From: Planctomycetota bacterium
GTDB taxonomy: Bacteria; Planctomycetota; UBA1135
Direction of reading: 5' to 3'
Assembly: GCA_027623295.1 (NCBI GenBank)
Contig: JAQBXR010000002.1
Span: forward strand, 117,823 to 181,822
Length of the DNA: 64,000 nucleotides
Part shown: positions 7,741-16,712 of the stretch, piece after piece
Numbering within the stretch: position 1 is the stretch's first letter
How the letters are laid out: the number at the start of each line of letters is the position of its first letter
Notes under the pieces: model-generated
Seen by the model: only the letters and a program-made list of their open reading frames with translations
The model's database searches: none
Told to the model about the DNA's origin: nothing
Position numbers and translations under genes: made by a program

Positions 7741-10165
7741 CCGCGACCTCCGAGGGCTTCTGTTGAGCCACAAAATACAGTTTTACGCTGGTTCCTTTTC
7801 CAACCTCCGACTCCATGGCAATGGCTCCGCTATGTCCATGAATAATTCCTAGCACGCCAGCCAACCCCAATCCCCGGGCGCCTTGACGGCGGGTGAAGAA
7901 GGGCTCGAAATTTTGCCGGATCTCATTCTCAGGCACACCTTCCCCATTATCTGTAATGCATATCTCAATTAGGGACTGTTCCATATTTTCATGGGCCAGG
8001 AAGGACTCTATAAAGTCGCATTGGCTGATCGATACCAGACGCGAACTCACCACAATTTCCCCCCTATCCTTACCGATGGCCTGTGCAGCATTTTGAACAA
8101 TATTCACAAGCGCCTGGCGTAATTGGGCATGATCTGCCAGAAACATTTCCTGATGTTCTTCAAACCGGGTCCGCAACCGAATATTGGACGGAATGGTCAA
8201 TTCCAACAGCCGGCGCATTTCCAGGACAAAAGGTTTCGCATCGGTCAGTAACTTTTCACCTGTTCCAAAACCAGAGAAAACGAAAAGTTGACGACACAAT
8301 TCAGAAGCCTCTCGAGCAATCGAAATAACACGGTCGAGGGATTCACTAGCAATCATTGGGGATTTCACTAAATCCTTTCGCGCTATATCGGCGTGCCCGA
8401 GGATTCCGAAAAGGCGGTTATTGAACTCGTGCGCAATTCGGCCTGACAACATACTGAGTCCTTCGAGCTTTTGGGTTTGTAAAACTTGAGTTTCTAGAGC
8501 CAATTTCTCTGCCGCTGCTTTTCGATACTGAGTGACATCTGTGCCTACCGAGAAAAATCCTCGAACCACCCCATCGGACCCAAGGTCGGGTAAGAGAGCA
8601 CGATCGAAATCATGCTTTTCACCATCTGCAAGCACCACGACCTCAAGGTAGCTAATTGCCCGGCCGGAACGCACGGTTTCCAAGATTGGACTAATTCGCT
8701 CCCAATCTTCCGGCGAAGTCATTTCCCTAATAGCCAAAGGCAACTGCGATTGAGTCAAGCTATGACAATCCAGGAACACTGAATTGCCATATAGACACTC
8801 CAAGTCGGTGGAGTAATACGATACGGCCTGAGGAATGACTTCGGCAATGGTCTGAAAACGCCGCTCACTTGCCAACAGACTTTCTGCAGCAACTTCACGA
8901 TCAGTAACATTTTCAACCATGGCGACGACACCTACCACTTGGCCTTGTTCATCGTAAACCGGAGAACCATACCAATCACACAATAGGGTTTCTCCAGAAG
9001 CTGTCCGATTGTGATTCGTGTTACGCACACCGTCCTGGCCTTTCACGAGCTTAAACCATTGGTCGGAAAAACGAACGCGCTCTTCAACCGGCACCAATAA
9101 ATCTAAACCAGACTTCCCTATAACTTCTTCTTCTGAGTAACCGAAAATATCCCCAGCCTTGCGACTCCAAACCCGAATTCTAAAGTCTAAATCCCATTCC
9201 ACTAAAGCCAAAGGTGAGTTTTGCACCAAAAGTTCAAGCCTATTTCTGGCGGCAGCAATACTGGTCGACAATTGTATCGCTCGAGCAGTAAAGACCGAGA
9301 GCGTAATCGAGCCCAGAGCGCAAACATTAAGCACCCCCCACCATAGAGCACGCAAATCTCCTGAAACCACGCGTTCAAAAATTGCGCTTTGTTCTAGTGC
9401 CGCAAAACTAGCGGACAACAAAACCAAAACAGCAAGATGAGAAGTCAAAAATAAACCGCATCGAGCTCCACACCACAACAGAAGGCAACCTGCCAATAAT
9501 CCGGTCCATATTGGAACCGTATAGGCATTCAGCAATTCGCTAAAAGAAAGCAAGCACAAGCCCGAAACCAGAATGCTAAGGATTAGGCCCTCCATCGGGT
9601 TGGGGCCAAAGACTAATCGCGGGCGCAATCTCCAGGCCCCAATTATGGGCGAAATCATCATAAAACCGACCGCGGAACGCATCCACCATTGGGAGAAAAT
9701 TTCGAGGTGAGCTGGTCCTGGTATTTTTTCACTCTCTGGACTTGCCCATAGTGCAAAGGTGCCGAGCGCAGCTCCCAGGACGGGTGCAACTAAGCCGACG
9801 AATGCACCACGGCGCAATTGGCGCACATTTCGCAAGCCATGACGCCAGTCTAATCCCTTGGTCAAAAGGTAACCCGCAAGCAGAATCTCGCCGCTTTCTC
9901 CAGCTGTAAATACAAAAGATACTGGACTATAGGGATGAAGGAAAAAAAACTGCGACACTAGCGAAGCCGCAAAAACACTCCACCAAACGCGGAGGCCCCA
10001 AATGGCTAAAAATCCTGCGCCAATGCCCATCGCTGGCCAACCAAGCGACACATAGTCCTGCCCCAAATAGAAATGGTGCCCGAGCGCCCCAAGGCCGAGT
10101 TGGCAAAGGGCTACAACAAGATACTGCCATGGGGCAACGGGAGTTTCTTTTTCAAAGGTCACCAA
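7706..10165 (-). CDS. Membrane sensor histidine kinase (MASE1-like, two PAS, HATPase)
   Basis: This is a sensor kinase of 819 aa. Residues 10-300 hold about eight hydrophobic segments resembling a MASE1 sensor, including [24 protein letters not shown] domain follows at about 310-430 ([19 protein letters not shown]), then a second at about 435-560. The phosphoacceptor helix is at about 570-600 with His579 in AHEFNN. The ATP-binding domain shows an N-box (NIVQNAAQA, about 688), G1 (DNGEGVP, about 739) and a G2-like GLGLAGV. No receiver domain is attached and no response regulator is adjacent. The start is TTG 10165 or GTG 10162, and no clear ribosome-binding site distinguishes them. The GIY-YIG gene follows with overlap. 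Confidence 0.93.
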   Translation of the reverse strand: MVTFEKETPVAPWQYLVVALCQLGLGALGHHFYLGQDYVSLGWPAMGIGAGFLAIWGLRVWWSVFAASLVSQFFFLHPYSPVSFVFTAGESGEILLAGYLLTKGLDWRHGLRNVRQLRRGAFVGLVAPVLGAALGTFALWASPESEKIPGPAHLEIFSQWWMRSAVGFMMISPIIGAWRLRPRLVFGPNPMEGLILSILVSGLCLLSFSELLNAYTVPIWTGLLAGCLLLWCGARCGLFLTSHLAVLVLLSASFAALEQSAIFERVVSGDLRALWWGVLNVCALGSITLSVFTARAIQLSTSIAAARNRLELLVQNSPLALVEWDLDFRIRVWSRKAGDIFGYSEEEVIGKSGLDLLVPVEERVRFSDQWFKLVKGQDGVRNTNHNRTASGETLLCDWYGSPVYDEQGQVVGVVAMVENVTDREVAAESLLASERRFQTIAEVIPQAVSYYSTDLECLYGNSVFLDCHSLTQSQLPLAIREMTSPEDWERISPILETVRSGRAISYLEVVVLADGEKHDFDRALLPDLGSDGVVRGFFSVGTDVTQYRKAAAEKLALETQVLQTQKLEGLSMLSGRIAHEFNNRLFGILGHADIARKDLVKSPMIASESLDRVISIAREASELCRQLFVFSGFGTGEKLLTDAKPFVLEMRRLLELTIPSNIRLRTRFEEHQEMFLADHAQLRQALVNIVQNAAQAIGKDRGEIVVSSRLVSISQCDFIESFLAHENMEQSLIEICITDNGEGVPENEIRQNFEPFFTRRQGARGLGLAGVLGIIHGHSGAIAMESEVGKGTSVKLYFVAQQKPSEVADATGCSLENLA

Positions 10166-10186
10166 GCTCAGTCTAGCATCTAGGGA

Positions 10187-10215
10187 TTGGGCTTTCGCCG
10201 CCTCAACGCTAGACT
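10187..10215 (+). promoter_or_regulatory. Sigma70-like promoter of tRNA-Arg
   Basis: TTGGGC (10187-10192) and TAGACT (10210-10215) are separated by 17 bp. The -10 box ends 11 nt before the mature tRNA 5' end, a fitting distance for a short-leader tRNA transcript. Confidence 0.5.
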
Positions 10216-10226
10216 GCTGCCCGCAC

Positions 10227-10303
10227 GCGCCCGTAGCTCAGCTGGATAGAGCATCGGACTTCTAATCCGACGGTCGAGGGTTCGAATCCTTCCGGGCGCG
10301 CCA
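10227..10303 (+). tRNA. tRNA-Arg (anticodon TCT)
   Basis: A full cloverleaf is visible: acceptor stem GCGCCCG paired with CGGGCGC, D arm, anticodon arm CGGA-CTTCTAA-TCCG with anticodon TCT, T arm with TTCGAAT, discriminator G and encoded CCA at 10301-10303. It reads AGA and probably AGG arginine codons. Confidence 0.97.
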
Positions 10304-10316
10304 TCTCCCTTAAGCC

Positions 10317-11222
10317 ATGAAACAATCCTTCGACGAACGCAACCGTGACCTTTTGATTAACATCAATGGCGAGTTGTTACATCGCGATGTTGCAGGCATC
10401 AGCCCTTTTGATTCCGCAGTACAAGGTGGCGATGCCGTGTGGGAAGGTTTGCGAGTTTATGAAGGGCGCATTTTCCGGTTAGATACTCATATTGACCGCT
10501 TGTTTCATTCTGCCAAAGCTCTTGCCTTTCAAGAAGTCCCTACGCGCGATGCCATCAAACTGGAAATCAAGCGGACTCTAGAGGCCAACTCCATGCGCGA
10601 TGGCTGCCATATTCGGCTGACTTTAAGTCGCGGAAAAAAAGTGACGTCAGGTATGGATCCACGCCTCAATCAGGACGGCCCCACTTTGATTGTCTTGGCG
10701 GAATGGAAAGCCCCAGTTTATGACCGAGGTGGATTGCGCTTGATCACCAGCAGCGTGCGTCGGTTTGCGCCGGACATGATGGATCCAAAAATCCACCACG
10801 CCAACCTAATTCAATCCATCATGGCAAAACTCGAAGCCAACCAAGCGGGTGCCGACGATGCTCTTATGCTCGATGCGCAAGGCTTCGTCGCAGAGACCAA
10901 TGCCACCCATGTCTTCCTAGTGAAAGATGGCGCCCTATTCACTCCATTCACCAAGGCCTGCCCTGAAGGTGTCACGCGAGATTCGGTGCTCAAGTTGTGT
11001 GGACAGCACGGGATTTCGGCCACCGTCGCCGACCTTTCGCGCACCCAATTCTTCGCTGCAGACGAAATGTTCTGCACCGGAACCATGGGGGAACTAGCAG
11101 CAGTCGTCGAGCTGGATGGCCGCTCGATTGGCGATGGCAAGCCGGGAGCCATGACTGCACGCCTTTCCGGGCTGTTTCGAGAGTTCGTAGCCGCTCACGG
11201 CGATGAAATCCTGGTCGACTAA
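10317..11222 (+). CDS. ilvE: Class IV aminotransferase, branched-chain aminotransferase-like
   Basis: This is a PLP enzyme of fold type IV, most like branched-chain amino acid aminotransferase, which transfers the last amino group in Val/Leu/Ile synthesis. The 301-aa length fits. Visible marks are FDSAVQGGDAVWEGLRVY at 31-48, the PLP-glutamate motif FVAETNATHVF (Glu193), and the C-terminal CTGTMGELA. One oddity is that the usual Lys at three or four residues before the conserved Asn (Asn163) is absent: the run is DPKIHHAN, with His160 at minus three and Lys158 at minus five. Either Lys158 serves as the Schiff-base residue or the protein departs from the family. D-amino acid transaminase and aminodeoxychorismate lyase are the alternative assignments. 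It starts 13 nt after tRNA-Arg. Confidence 0.82.
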   Translation: MKQSFDERNRDLLININGELLHRDVAGISPFDSAVQGGDAVWEGLRVYEGRIFRLDTHIDRLFHSAKALAFQEVPTRDAIKLEIKRTLEANSMRDGCHIRLTLSRGKKVTSGMDPRLNQDGPTLIVLAEWKAPVYDRGGLRLITSSVRRFAPDMMDPKIHHANLIQSIMAKLEANQAGADDALMLDAQGFVAETNATHVFLVKDGALFTPFTKACPEGVTRDSVLKLCGQHGISATVADLSRTQFFAADEMFCTGTMGELAAVVELDGRSIGDGKPGAMTARLSGLFREFVAAHGDEILVD

Positions 11223-11225
11223 GTC

Positions 11226-11254
11226 TTTTCAAGCGCTGCCAGGGCAGCTAAACT
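11226..11254 (+). promoter_or_regulatory. Possible promoter of the tRNA-His/tRNA-Leu pair
   Basis: TTTTCA (11226-11231), a 17-bp spacer and TAAACT (11249-11254) are followed by the tRNA 5' end 17 nt later. The -35 box is poor. Confidence 0.35.
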
Positions 11255-11270
11255 CTTCGGCTTGCTGAAT

Positions 11271-11348
11271 GGTGGATGTAGCTCAGTTGGTTAGAGCATC
11301 GGTTTGTGGTACCGAAGGTCGCGGGTTCGAGCCCCGTTATCCACCCCA
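11271..11348 (+). tRNA. tRNA-His (anticodon GTG)
   Basis: The cloverleaf has acceptor GTGGATG paired with TATCCAC and anticodon loop TTGTGGT (anticodon GTG). The extra 5' G (G-1, 11271) faces C73, the identity element of histidine tRNA. T loop TTCGAGC; CCA encoded at 11346-11348. Confidence 0.97.
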
Positions 11349-11361
11349 GCAAACTTCACTT

Positions 11362-11446
11362 GCGAGAGTGGCGGAATTGGCAGACGCGCTAGATTTAGGA
11401 TCTAGTGTCTTAGGACGTGGGGGTTCAAGTCCCCCCTCTCGCACCA
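11362..11446 (+). tRNA. tRNA-Leu (anticodon TAG)
   Basis: A class II tRNA with a long variable arm: acceptor GCGAGAG paired with CTCTCGC, anticodon arm CTAGA-TTTAGGA-TCTAG with anticodon TAG, T loop TTCAAGT, discriminator A and CCA at 11444-11446. It lies 13 nt after tRNA-His, probably on the same transcript. Confidence 0.97.
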
Positions 11447-11456
11447 AGTGGACCAG

Positions 11457-12476
11457 ATGGAAGACTCCCGCTATGCACGCCAAGAGCGTCTACCCCAAAT
11501 CGGGGCGTCGGGGCAAAAGGCCCTTCGGGACCGGACCGTAGCCATCATCGGCCTTGGAGCTTTAGGCTCGGTCGGATCGGATTTATTGGCCCGCGCCGGG
11601 GTCGGCCGTTTGCTGCTGATTGATCGCGATATTGTGGAAGCCTCCAATCTTCAACGGCAGACCTTATATACCGAGGAAGATGCTCGCTTAGGTTTACCCA
11701 AGGCTGTTGCGGCGGAACAGCGCCTGGCTGCGGTGAATCCTGAAGTTGGCCTTGATATCCATGCAATCGATCTCACGGCAGAAAATATTCAGGGCGTTTT
11801 GGCCGGCGTGGATTTGATTCTGGATGGCACCGACAACTTCGCCACTCGGTATTTGTTGAATGACTATGCAGTCGCCAAACAAGTCGCCTTTGTTTATGCA
11901 GGGGTTGTCGGGACCTACGGAATGCTGGGCGCCATCGTTCCCGGAGGTGCCTGTTTACGTTGCACATGGCCCGAGCCACCCGATGCCGCCGAGTCTCCCA
12001 CTTGCCGATCCGCCGGTGTGCTTGGCCCTGCCGTTTCCGTAATCGCGGGTTGGGCTGCTGCCGAAGCCATAAAAATCTTGGTCGGTAAAGCTGAGGAAGT
12101 GCACGCAGGCTATCGCTACCTAGATGTCTGGCAAGGCACCCATCATGCCATATATGCCAAACGAGAAGAAGCTTGTCTATGTTGCGGCAAAGGCGAACAT
12201 CCCTGGCTTTCTGGCGGACGCGGGACTTTGGCGGCGCAAGTCATTTGTGCGGGCGGCGCCGTGCAAGTGCCAAGTCCAGGACACGCCAGTGATTTACCCG
12301 CTCTAGCCTCTCGCCTTGAGGGCACGGTGCAGGACATAAAACTGGCCGGGGCCTTCCTGCGCTTCCACGTGGATGATCTAGATGTCATCCATTTTGTCGA
12401 TGGCCGCTCCCTGGTCCGGGGAACCGAAGATCCGGCACGCGCACGAGCGGTTTTAGCACGCACCGTGGGCTGCTAA
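11457..12476 (+). CDS. MoeB/ThiF-like E1-type adenylyltransferase
   Basis: This enzyme adenylates the C-terminal glycine of a ubiquitin-like sulfur carrier (MoaD or ThiS type), preparing it for sulfur loading. From ATG 11457 it has 339 aa. The nucleotide loop is IIGLGALGS at about 30-38, followed by DRDIVEASNLQRQ and DGTDNFATRYLLND. Zinc cysteines are seen as CLRC and CLCC, and a conserved TCRSAGVLGP carries the usual cysteine. There is no rhodanese domain; the C-terminal VDGRSLVRGTEDPARA is a short module found on some MoeB-like proteins. GTG 11448, one base after tRNA-Leu, is an in-frame alternative start. The next two genes follow within 4 nt each. MoeB and ThiF cannot be separated, and no carrier gene is nearby. 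Confidence 0.9.
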   Translation: MEDSRYARQERLPQIGASGQKALRDRTVAIIGLGALGSVGSDLLARAGVGRLLLIDRDIVEASNLQRQTLYTEEDARLGLPKAVAAEQRLAAVNPEVGLDIHAIDLTAENIQGVLAGVDLILDGTDNFATRYLLNDYAVAKQVAFVYAGVVGTYGMLGAIVPGGACLRCTWPEPPDAAESPTCRSAGVLGPAVSVIAGWAAAEAIKILVGKAEEVHAGYRYLDVWQGTHHAIYAKREEACLCCGKGEHPWLSGGRGTLAAQVICAGGAVQVPSPGHASDLPALASRLEGTVQDIKLAGAFLRFHVDDLDVIHFVDGRSLVRGTEDPARARAVLARTVGC

Positions 12477-12479
12477 ACT

Positions 12480-13625
12480 TTGGGGGTGTTACCATCCCTA
12501 AACTGGAATCGAGCCGCCACCAGCGCCGACCCCTTTCCTGGTGTTGAAAAAGCTTTAGTCGAAGGGCTTCATGCACTTCCGGCGGATCGCGGCGCCCAAG
12601 GCCCCTCCACCAAGGAACGCATTTTTGCCGCCCGTGTTCGCGCTGCGGAAATTTTTGGCTTCTCCTTTCCGGAGCGAGTCATTTTCACATCAGGTGCAAC
12701 TTATGGACTCAACTTTGCGGTTCACCAAGGTATTGAAGATGGCGCACATGTTCTAGCGTCGGCGGCAGAACATAATTCCATGCTGCGCCCATTGCATCAT
12801 GCCAAATGCCGCGGCGTGACGTTTGAGATCATTCCGTTCTGCGCAGACGGGCGGCTGGACTTACTAAAACTGGGCAAGGCCCTATCCTCGGGTAAAGCGA
12901 GTTGGTTAACGCTTTGTGTTGCAAGTAACACTATGGGGATCGTGCAACCTTATGTGGAGGCATGCGCAATGGCGCAAAAAGCAGGTGTATCGGTGATTCT
13001 GGATATGTCCCAAGGAGGTGGGCAAGTGCCGATCGATTTAGATTCTCTTGGTGTGGCCTATGCAGCGATTGCTGGACATAAAGGTTTGCACGCAGCACGG
13101 GGCATCGGACTCATGTTTGTGGGTAAGAATCAAAACCCGAAACCCATGATTCAAGGTGGTACTGGCACTGAAAGTACCCTACTTGAAATGCCTCTCGAAT
13201 TGCCGGGCAGCTTAGAGGCTGGAACCTCCAATTACCCTGGCATGTTTGCCATGGCCGCCGCATTGGATTGGCTGGCCGTGCATCCGCAAGACTTGTCCTC
13301 GATTCGCGCCAAACTCAAAAAGCTAGAAACCTGGTGCCGAAAACAACCTGGCCTTGAAGTGCTGCCCAAGGAGCCTTGTGATTGGTCACTTCGCTTACCC
13401 ATTCTGGCCTTGAAGCCCAAAGATTTCCCACCTGAAATGATGGCTCAGTTCATGGCACAACTTGGGGTTATGGTGCGTGCTGGATCCATGTGTACCACTC
13501 AAGTCCTGCCATCGGTTGGCGCGGAAGATGGACTGCTACGACTGAGTCCACCCATCGAGGCCAGCGCAGAAGATTTTGCGCGCGTACAAGATGCCCTTGA
13601 GCAATCTCTGGCCGCGTTCGCCTAA
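12480..13625 (+). CDS. Class V aminotransferase, cysteine desulfurase-like (NifS/SufS type)
   Basis: This is a PLP enzyme that probably takes sulfur from cysteine as an enzyme-bound persulfide. Seen here: TSGATYGLNF for PLP phosphate binding, His98 in AAEHNS stacking on PLP, Asp175 and Gln178 in ILDMSQGGGQ, the Schiff-base Lys201 in AGHKGLH, and the active-site Cys338 in RAGSMCTT. The length, 381 aa, is normal. The start is uncertain: TTG 12480 or GTG 12486. It lies 3 nt after the MoeB-like gene and 2 nt before a MocA-like gene, which points to sulfur supply for a cofactor or carrier protein rather than general iron-sulfur assembly. Selenocysteine lyase is a possible alternative in this fold. 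Confidence 0.88.
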   Translation: MGVLPSLNWNRAATSADPFPGVEKALVEGLHALPADRGAQGPSTKERIFAARVRAAEIFGFSFPERVIFTSGATYGLNFAVHQGIEDGAHVLASAAEHNSMLRPLHHAKCRGVTFEIIPFCADGRLDLLKLGKALSSGKASWLTLCVASNTMGIVQPYVEACAMAQKAGVSVILDMSQGGGQVPIDLDSLGVAYAAIAGHKGLHAARGIGLMFVGKNQNPKPMIQGGTGTESTLLEMPLELPGSLEAGTSNYPGMFAMAAALDWLAVHPQDLSSIRAKLKKLETWCRKQPGLEVLPKEPCDWSLRLPILALKPKDFPPEMMAQFMAQLGVMVRAGSMCTTQVLPSVGAEDGLLRLSPPIEASAEDFARVQDALEQSLAAFA

Positions 13626-13627
13626 CG

Positions 13628-14245
13628 ATGCCAGGTTCCACTTACCCGGTCGATGCCATCCTTTTAGCGGCAGGTTCAGGACGACGCCTTGGTTTACCCA
13701 AAGCCTTCCTGGAATTGAATGGCACCTGGATGCTCCCAAGATTAGTCGATGCCCTGTTCACCGGCGGATGTAGATCCGTGCACGTCATCGTGCGCGGGCA
13801 AGATGTCGAAAAATTGGAGCAACGCATGTCTTGGGATCGCGCAAACCTAGTCATCAACCCATCTCCCGATGCCGGTCGCACTGGCAGTGTGCTTTGCGGT
13901 CTTGAAGCCATCAACGAACCTGATGCCGTCATGATCCATTCCTGTGATATTCCCCTTCTCAGCTCCGATGCGGTGCATCAGCTCATTCATGGATGGCATA
14001 AGTGCGATGCTCCGGATTCGGTTCTGGCACGCTTAACCACGCCAGGAGGCAAAGGTGGTCATCCACTTCTGCTCGGCGCCGAGCATGTTTCCAAACTACG
14101 CGCCTTTCATGCAGACCAGCCACTGCGCCAACTCTTACGCGACACCCCCGATGCCGTGCTCAACCTTGTGCGACGTGGCGACCCAGGTCCATTCTTGGAC
14201 GTGGACACTCGTGAGCAACTAGAACTCCTTGAGTCTTTTTTTTAA
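13628..14245 (+). CDS. MobA/MocA-like nucleotidyltransferase
   Basis: This is an NTP transferase of 205 aa in the MobA-like family, closest by eye to MocA-type molybdopterin cytidylyltransferases. The signature AILLAAGSGRRLGLPK is at 10-25, an Asp in the metal site is in IHSCDIPLL, and GGHPLLLG and the C-terminal FLDVDTREQLELL are typical of MocA. It starts 2 nt after the cysteine desulfurase stop and closes the three-gene run. MocA proteins mature cytosine-type molybdenum cofactor for molybdenum hydroxylases, which also need a sulfurase; this would explain the neighbours but is inference. IspD-like or sugar nucleotidyltransferases share the N-terminal motif. Confidence 0.82.
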   Translation: MPGSTYPVDAILLAAGSGRRLGLPKAFLELNGTWMLPRLVDALFTGGCRSVHVIVRGQDVEKLEQRMSWDRANLVINPSPDAGRTGSVLCGLEAINEPDAVMIHSCDIPLLSSDAVHQLIHGWHKCDAPDSVLARLTTPGGKGGHPLLLGAEHVSKLRAFHADQPLRQLLRDTPDAVLNLVRRGDPGPFLDVDTREQLELLESFF

Positions 14246-14260
14246 AGTTCCGCGCAGTAC

Positions 14261-15205
14261 CTATTGCACCACGCCAAAAATTGGTTCCGTCATTTGAGCC
14301 GTTGGACCGTCCAACTCAATACCTTGCACATAAATGGTGCGGCCCAAACTGTTGGGTGGCAAAGTAATGGTTAAAGAAATGGTGCCAGCAGCATCTGGGA
14401 TGAGCGGATGTGGTGGAATGACAAAGACGGGACTGGCGAGCCCCAGGTCACCGAAAACGGTAGGGGTGGTTCCAAACCCGGCAATTGACAAGGCAAAATG
14501 GCCGCCCGTGTCTTCACCTAAGTTAAACATTTCGAAGGTGCCAAACGAGCCAGCAAAAAGTCCGCTAATCGCAATTGATGGCGCACCTGGTTCATAATAA
14601 AGAGTGCCATTCCATTCACGGAAAGAAAAGGTACTTAGCCAACCTGATTTACCAAAGAAGGTTTCTAGGGTCAAATCACTATTGGAGAAAATGGTTGGTC
14701 CACCATTGGTATAGGAAACAGATCCTGTGGGGACATCCACAAAGATGCCGTATTCCACTCCAGCCTCAAACACCACGTCGTTTCCAGCAAAGCTCACATT
14801 GGTCGGCTGACCTGCGCCGGCAGAAATACCATTCGAGTTGCCCAATAAAGTCCAGGCTGCAGAGTTTCCTTCAAAGCCAACACAGGTCCCAATTTTGTAC
14901 CAAAGATTGACATCGACGTTAGCGCCCACGGTAGAGATGTGGAGATCTAAACACTCAATCGTAAGGTCTAAGTTTGGCGTAATGTTGAACATGTTTCCGC
15001 CAGAACCGTTGCCTGCCATATAGTGGGTGGTAAGCCAGGTATCGGTGCAGCCAGTACCCAGGTTGACTTGGCCTCCACCAGAGAGCACAGGGCCTCTCAA
15101 TTGACCATCATCTTGGAGCGCAACGGATTGCGCGTTGGCGTTGCTGACGCCAAAAAGGGAAAGCCCTAAAAAGGCGACCAAAGAAAGATTCGGGGGGACC
15201 TTCAT
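14261..15205 (-). CDS. Secreted protein with planctomycete-style C-terminal module (A)
   Basis: An exported protein of 314 aa with unknown function. The start ATG 15205 gives a clear signal peptide (MKVPPNLSLVAFLGLSLFG, cut after ANAQS). A TTG further upstream adds 12 residues that spoil it. The central 200 residues are beta-rich, with few charges and DTWLTTHYMAGNGSGG and similar runs. The last 100 residues resemble those of the genes at 16713 and 18861: a GxFxLSIAG-like strand, then a Gly-Thr strand, then a Pro, and a final RTIYVQGIELDG before the end. The 3' end faces the MocA-like gene with 15 nt between stops and no room for a terminator. Confidence 0.72.
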   Translation of the reverse strand: MKVPPNLSLVAFLGLSLFGVSNANAQSVALQDDGQLRGPVLSGGGQVNLGTGCTDTWLTTHYMAGNGSGGNMFNITPNLDLTIECLDLHISTVGANVDVNLWYKIGTCVGFEGNSAAWTLLGNSNGISAGAGQPTNVSFAGNDVVFEAGVEYGIFVDVPTGSVSYTNGGPTIFSNSDLTLETFFGKSGWLSTFSFREWNGTLYYEPGAPSIAISGLFAGSFGTFEMFNLGEDTGGHFALSIAGFGTTPTVFGDLGLASPVFVIPPHPLIPDAAGTISLTITLPPNSLGRTIYVQGIELDGPTAQMTEPIFGVVQ

Positions 15206-15273
15206 ATGAAAACAGGGGAACCACTGAACTGTATCCTGCAAGACGGCAAGCCGCCGTGGTTATTTGCAAAGAA

Positions 15274-16674
15274 TTACTGATTCCAGCGATATTCGTCACT
15301 AAGCAAGAACTCAGCAAGGTCTCGATAAAGCACATGATCCACGGCATAGTCTTTTGGCAAGACTTCGAGTTCTGGATACGCCACTGAAAGGGGCTCACGG
15401 TTCTTAGCCTCGGTGCTACCACCGAGCAATAGATAAGCCGTCCAACGCCGCCCCTCCGCATCAAGGTAACCAATCCAACTGCCCCCTAAATCTCGAATCC
15501 AATGGCGGAGCCAGTAGCTGCGCAGCGTTTCGTCTTCAAAACCGTGGTTGGCGAATTTCCAGATTGGGTTGAGGCGTTGGCGCTCCACTCCACTCGCTTT
15601 TTCAAAAGCCTGCTGCAAAAGCAAACGGTCAGCTTCCATTCCACTTAACGCCAAAATGGTTCCAGCAGTCCAACGAGTTGTGAAAGATGCGTTTAAGGAA
15701 AATGCCCGACCAGCGACTTTGGAGTAAGACTGTGCAATCTCCTTAGCCTTCTTCAAATTCTGTTGTGCCAAGCCTAGAACGCCGGCCACCTGGTGAAGCT
15801 CTAAGGTGGGCTTAGTTGGTCCTGGTATTTCCAAGCCAAGTTCTCCTGCTGCCCCCCACAACCAAGCCTGTTCGGTGGGACCCATCGCCCGGGACCGATC
15901 ATGGTGAAACAAAGCCTGGCGATGCTTTCCTTGCACCTCAAAAAGGCAAAGCACCAACCCAATATGCTCGTCAACCAAAGCTTGATTTTGCAAATCTTCC
16001 AGAGAACGCTCTGGAGTACGCCGAGCGGTGAGGCGCCACATATCAGGGTAACTTGCTTGCTTTTGCTGTTCAAAAAGCCCTGCGGGCAAAGGGTCCAGGC
16101 GTGGATTTACAGAGGTCAACATGACCGCAGCTTCTGAAAGCGCATGATTGCCCAACGCTTTACTTCCGGTAAGGCGCAGCGCGACGTCTAGCACCCCAAT
16201 CAGGGCTGCATCTTTCTCGCTAGTGATCAGACTTGGCCAGGGCGCAACCACAAGTCTCTCCGGACGCGACAGCAATCCTGACAGCAAGCACGCTTGCTCA
16301 AAAGATGTGACACAACGATCCCAATCCCGGCTCGCTTCAATTCCAGCATCGGGATGAAAAGAACCGTAAAGCAAAAGAGCAAATGCCCGGTTGGGGTCCG
16401 CCTTGCGACCACGCTTGGAGGCACGTTCAACCATGGCAAAGGTCTTTTCGGTGCCCATGAGGCTCGCCGCTAACAAAATGGCACGTTGATATTGGGCAGT
16501 ACCTTTTTCCTCTTCCTCCAGGATCCAGCTCTGGGTGCGTTCATCCCCAGTGGCTATTTCACGAGCAGCCTCAAAACGCGCCACGGCATCGTCGGAGATC
16601 AACGCACGCTGTAATGCAGGCGTTGGAGCCTGCATACAAGGAAGCAGGAAAAGGGCGAAGGTGGAAAGAAGCAT
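15274..16674 (-). CDS. Exported helical protein of unknown function (466 aa)
   Basis: I do not recognise a named family. From ATG 16674, with a GGAGAG ribosome-binding site just upstream, it has a short signal-like start (MLLSTFALFLLPCMQAP), with a Cys that could be a lipidation site in a poor lipobox. The remainder is mostly helical and rich in Ala and Leu with alternating short helices, like HEAT or TPR solenoids, and ends in EYRWNQ. It begins 39 nt after the stop of the secreted-protein gene at 16713, so both are probably on one transcript. The longer frame to 16776 overlaps that upstream gene and was not chosen. Confidence 0.68.
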   Translation of the reverse strand: MLLSTFALFLLPCMQAPTPALQRALISDDAVARFEAAREIATGDERTQSWILEEEEKGTAQYQRAILLAASLMGTEKTFAMVERASKRGRKADPNRAFALLLYGSFHPDAGIEASRDWDRCVTSFEQACLLSGLLSRPERLVVAPWPSLITSEKDAALIGVLDVALRLTGSKALGNHALSEAAVMLTSVNPRLDPLPAGLFEQQKQASYPDMWRLTARRTPERSLEDLQNQALVDEHIGLVLCLFEVQGKHRQALFHHDRSRAMGPTEQAWLWGAAGELGLEIPGPTKPTLELHQVAGVLGLAQQNLKKAKEIAQSYSKVAGRAFSLNASFTTRWTAGTILALSGMEADRLLLQQAFEKASGVERQRLNPIWKFANHGFEDETLRSYWLRHWIRDLGGSWIGYLDAEGRRWTAYLLLGGSTEAKNREPLSVAYPELEVLPKDYAVDHVLYRDLAEFLLSDEYRWNQ

Positions 16675-16712
16675 GTTGCTCTCTCCACCCAGCATAGCTG
16701 CTAATGAGGCAA

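Noticed and set aside
11235-11248. GCTGCC/GGCAGC hairpin after the aminotransferase gene as a terminator
   Set aside because: Short stem without a following T-run, and it lies in the spacer of the likely tRNA-His promoter.
10187-11446. Possible genomic island or integration hotspot at the three tRNA genes
   Set aside because: No integrase, no repeats of tRNA 3' ends, and the flanking genes look native.
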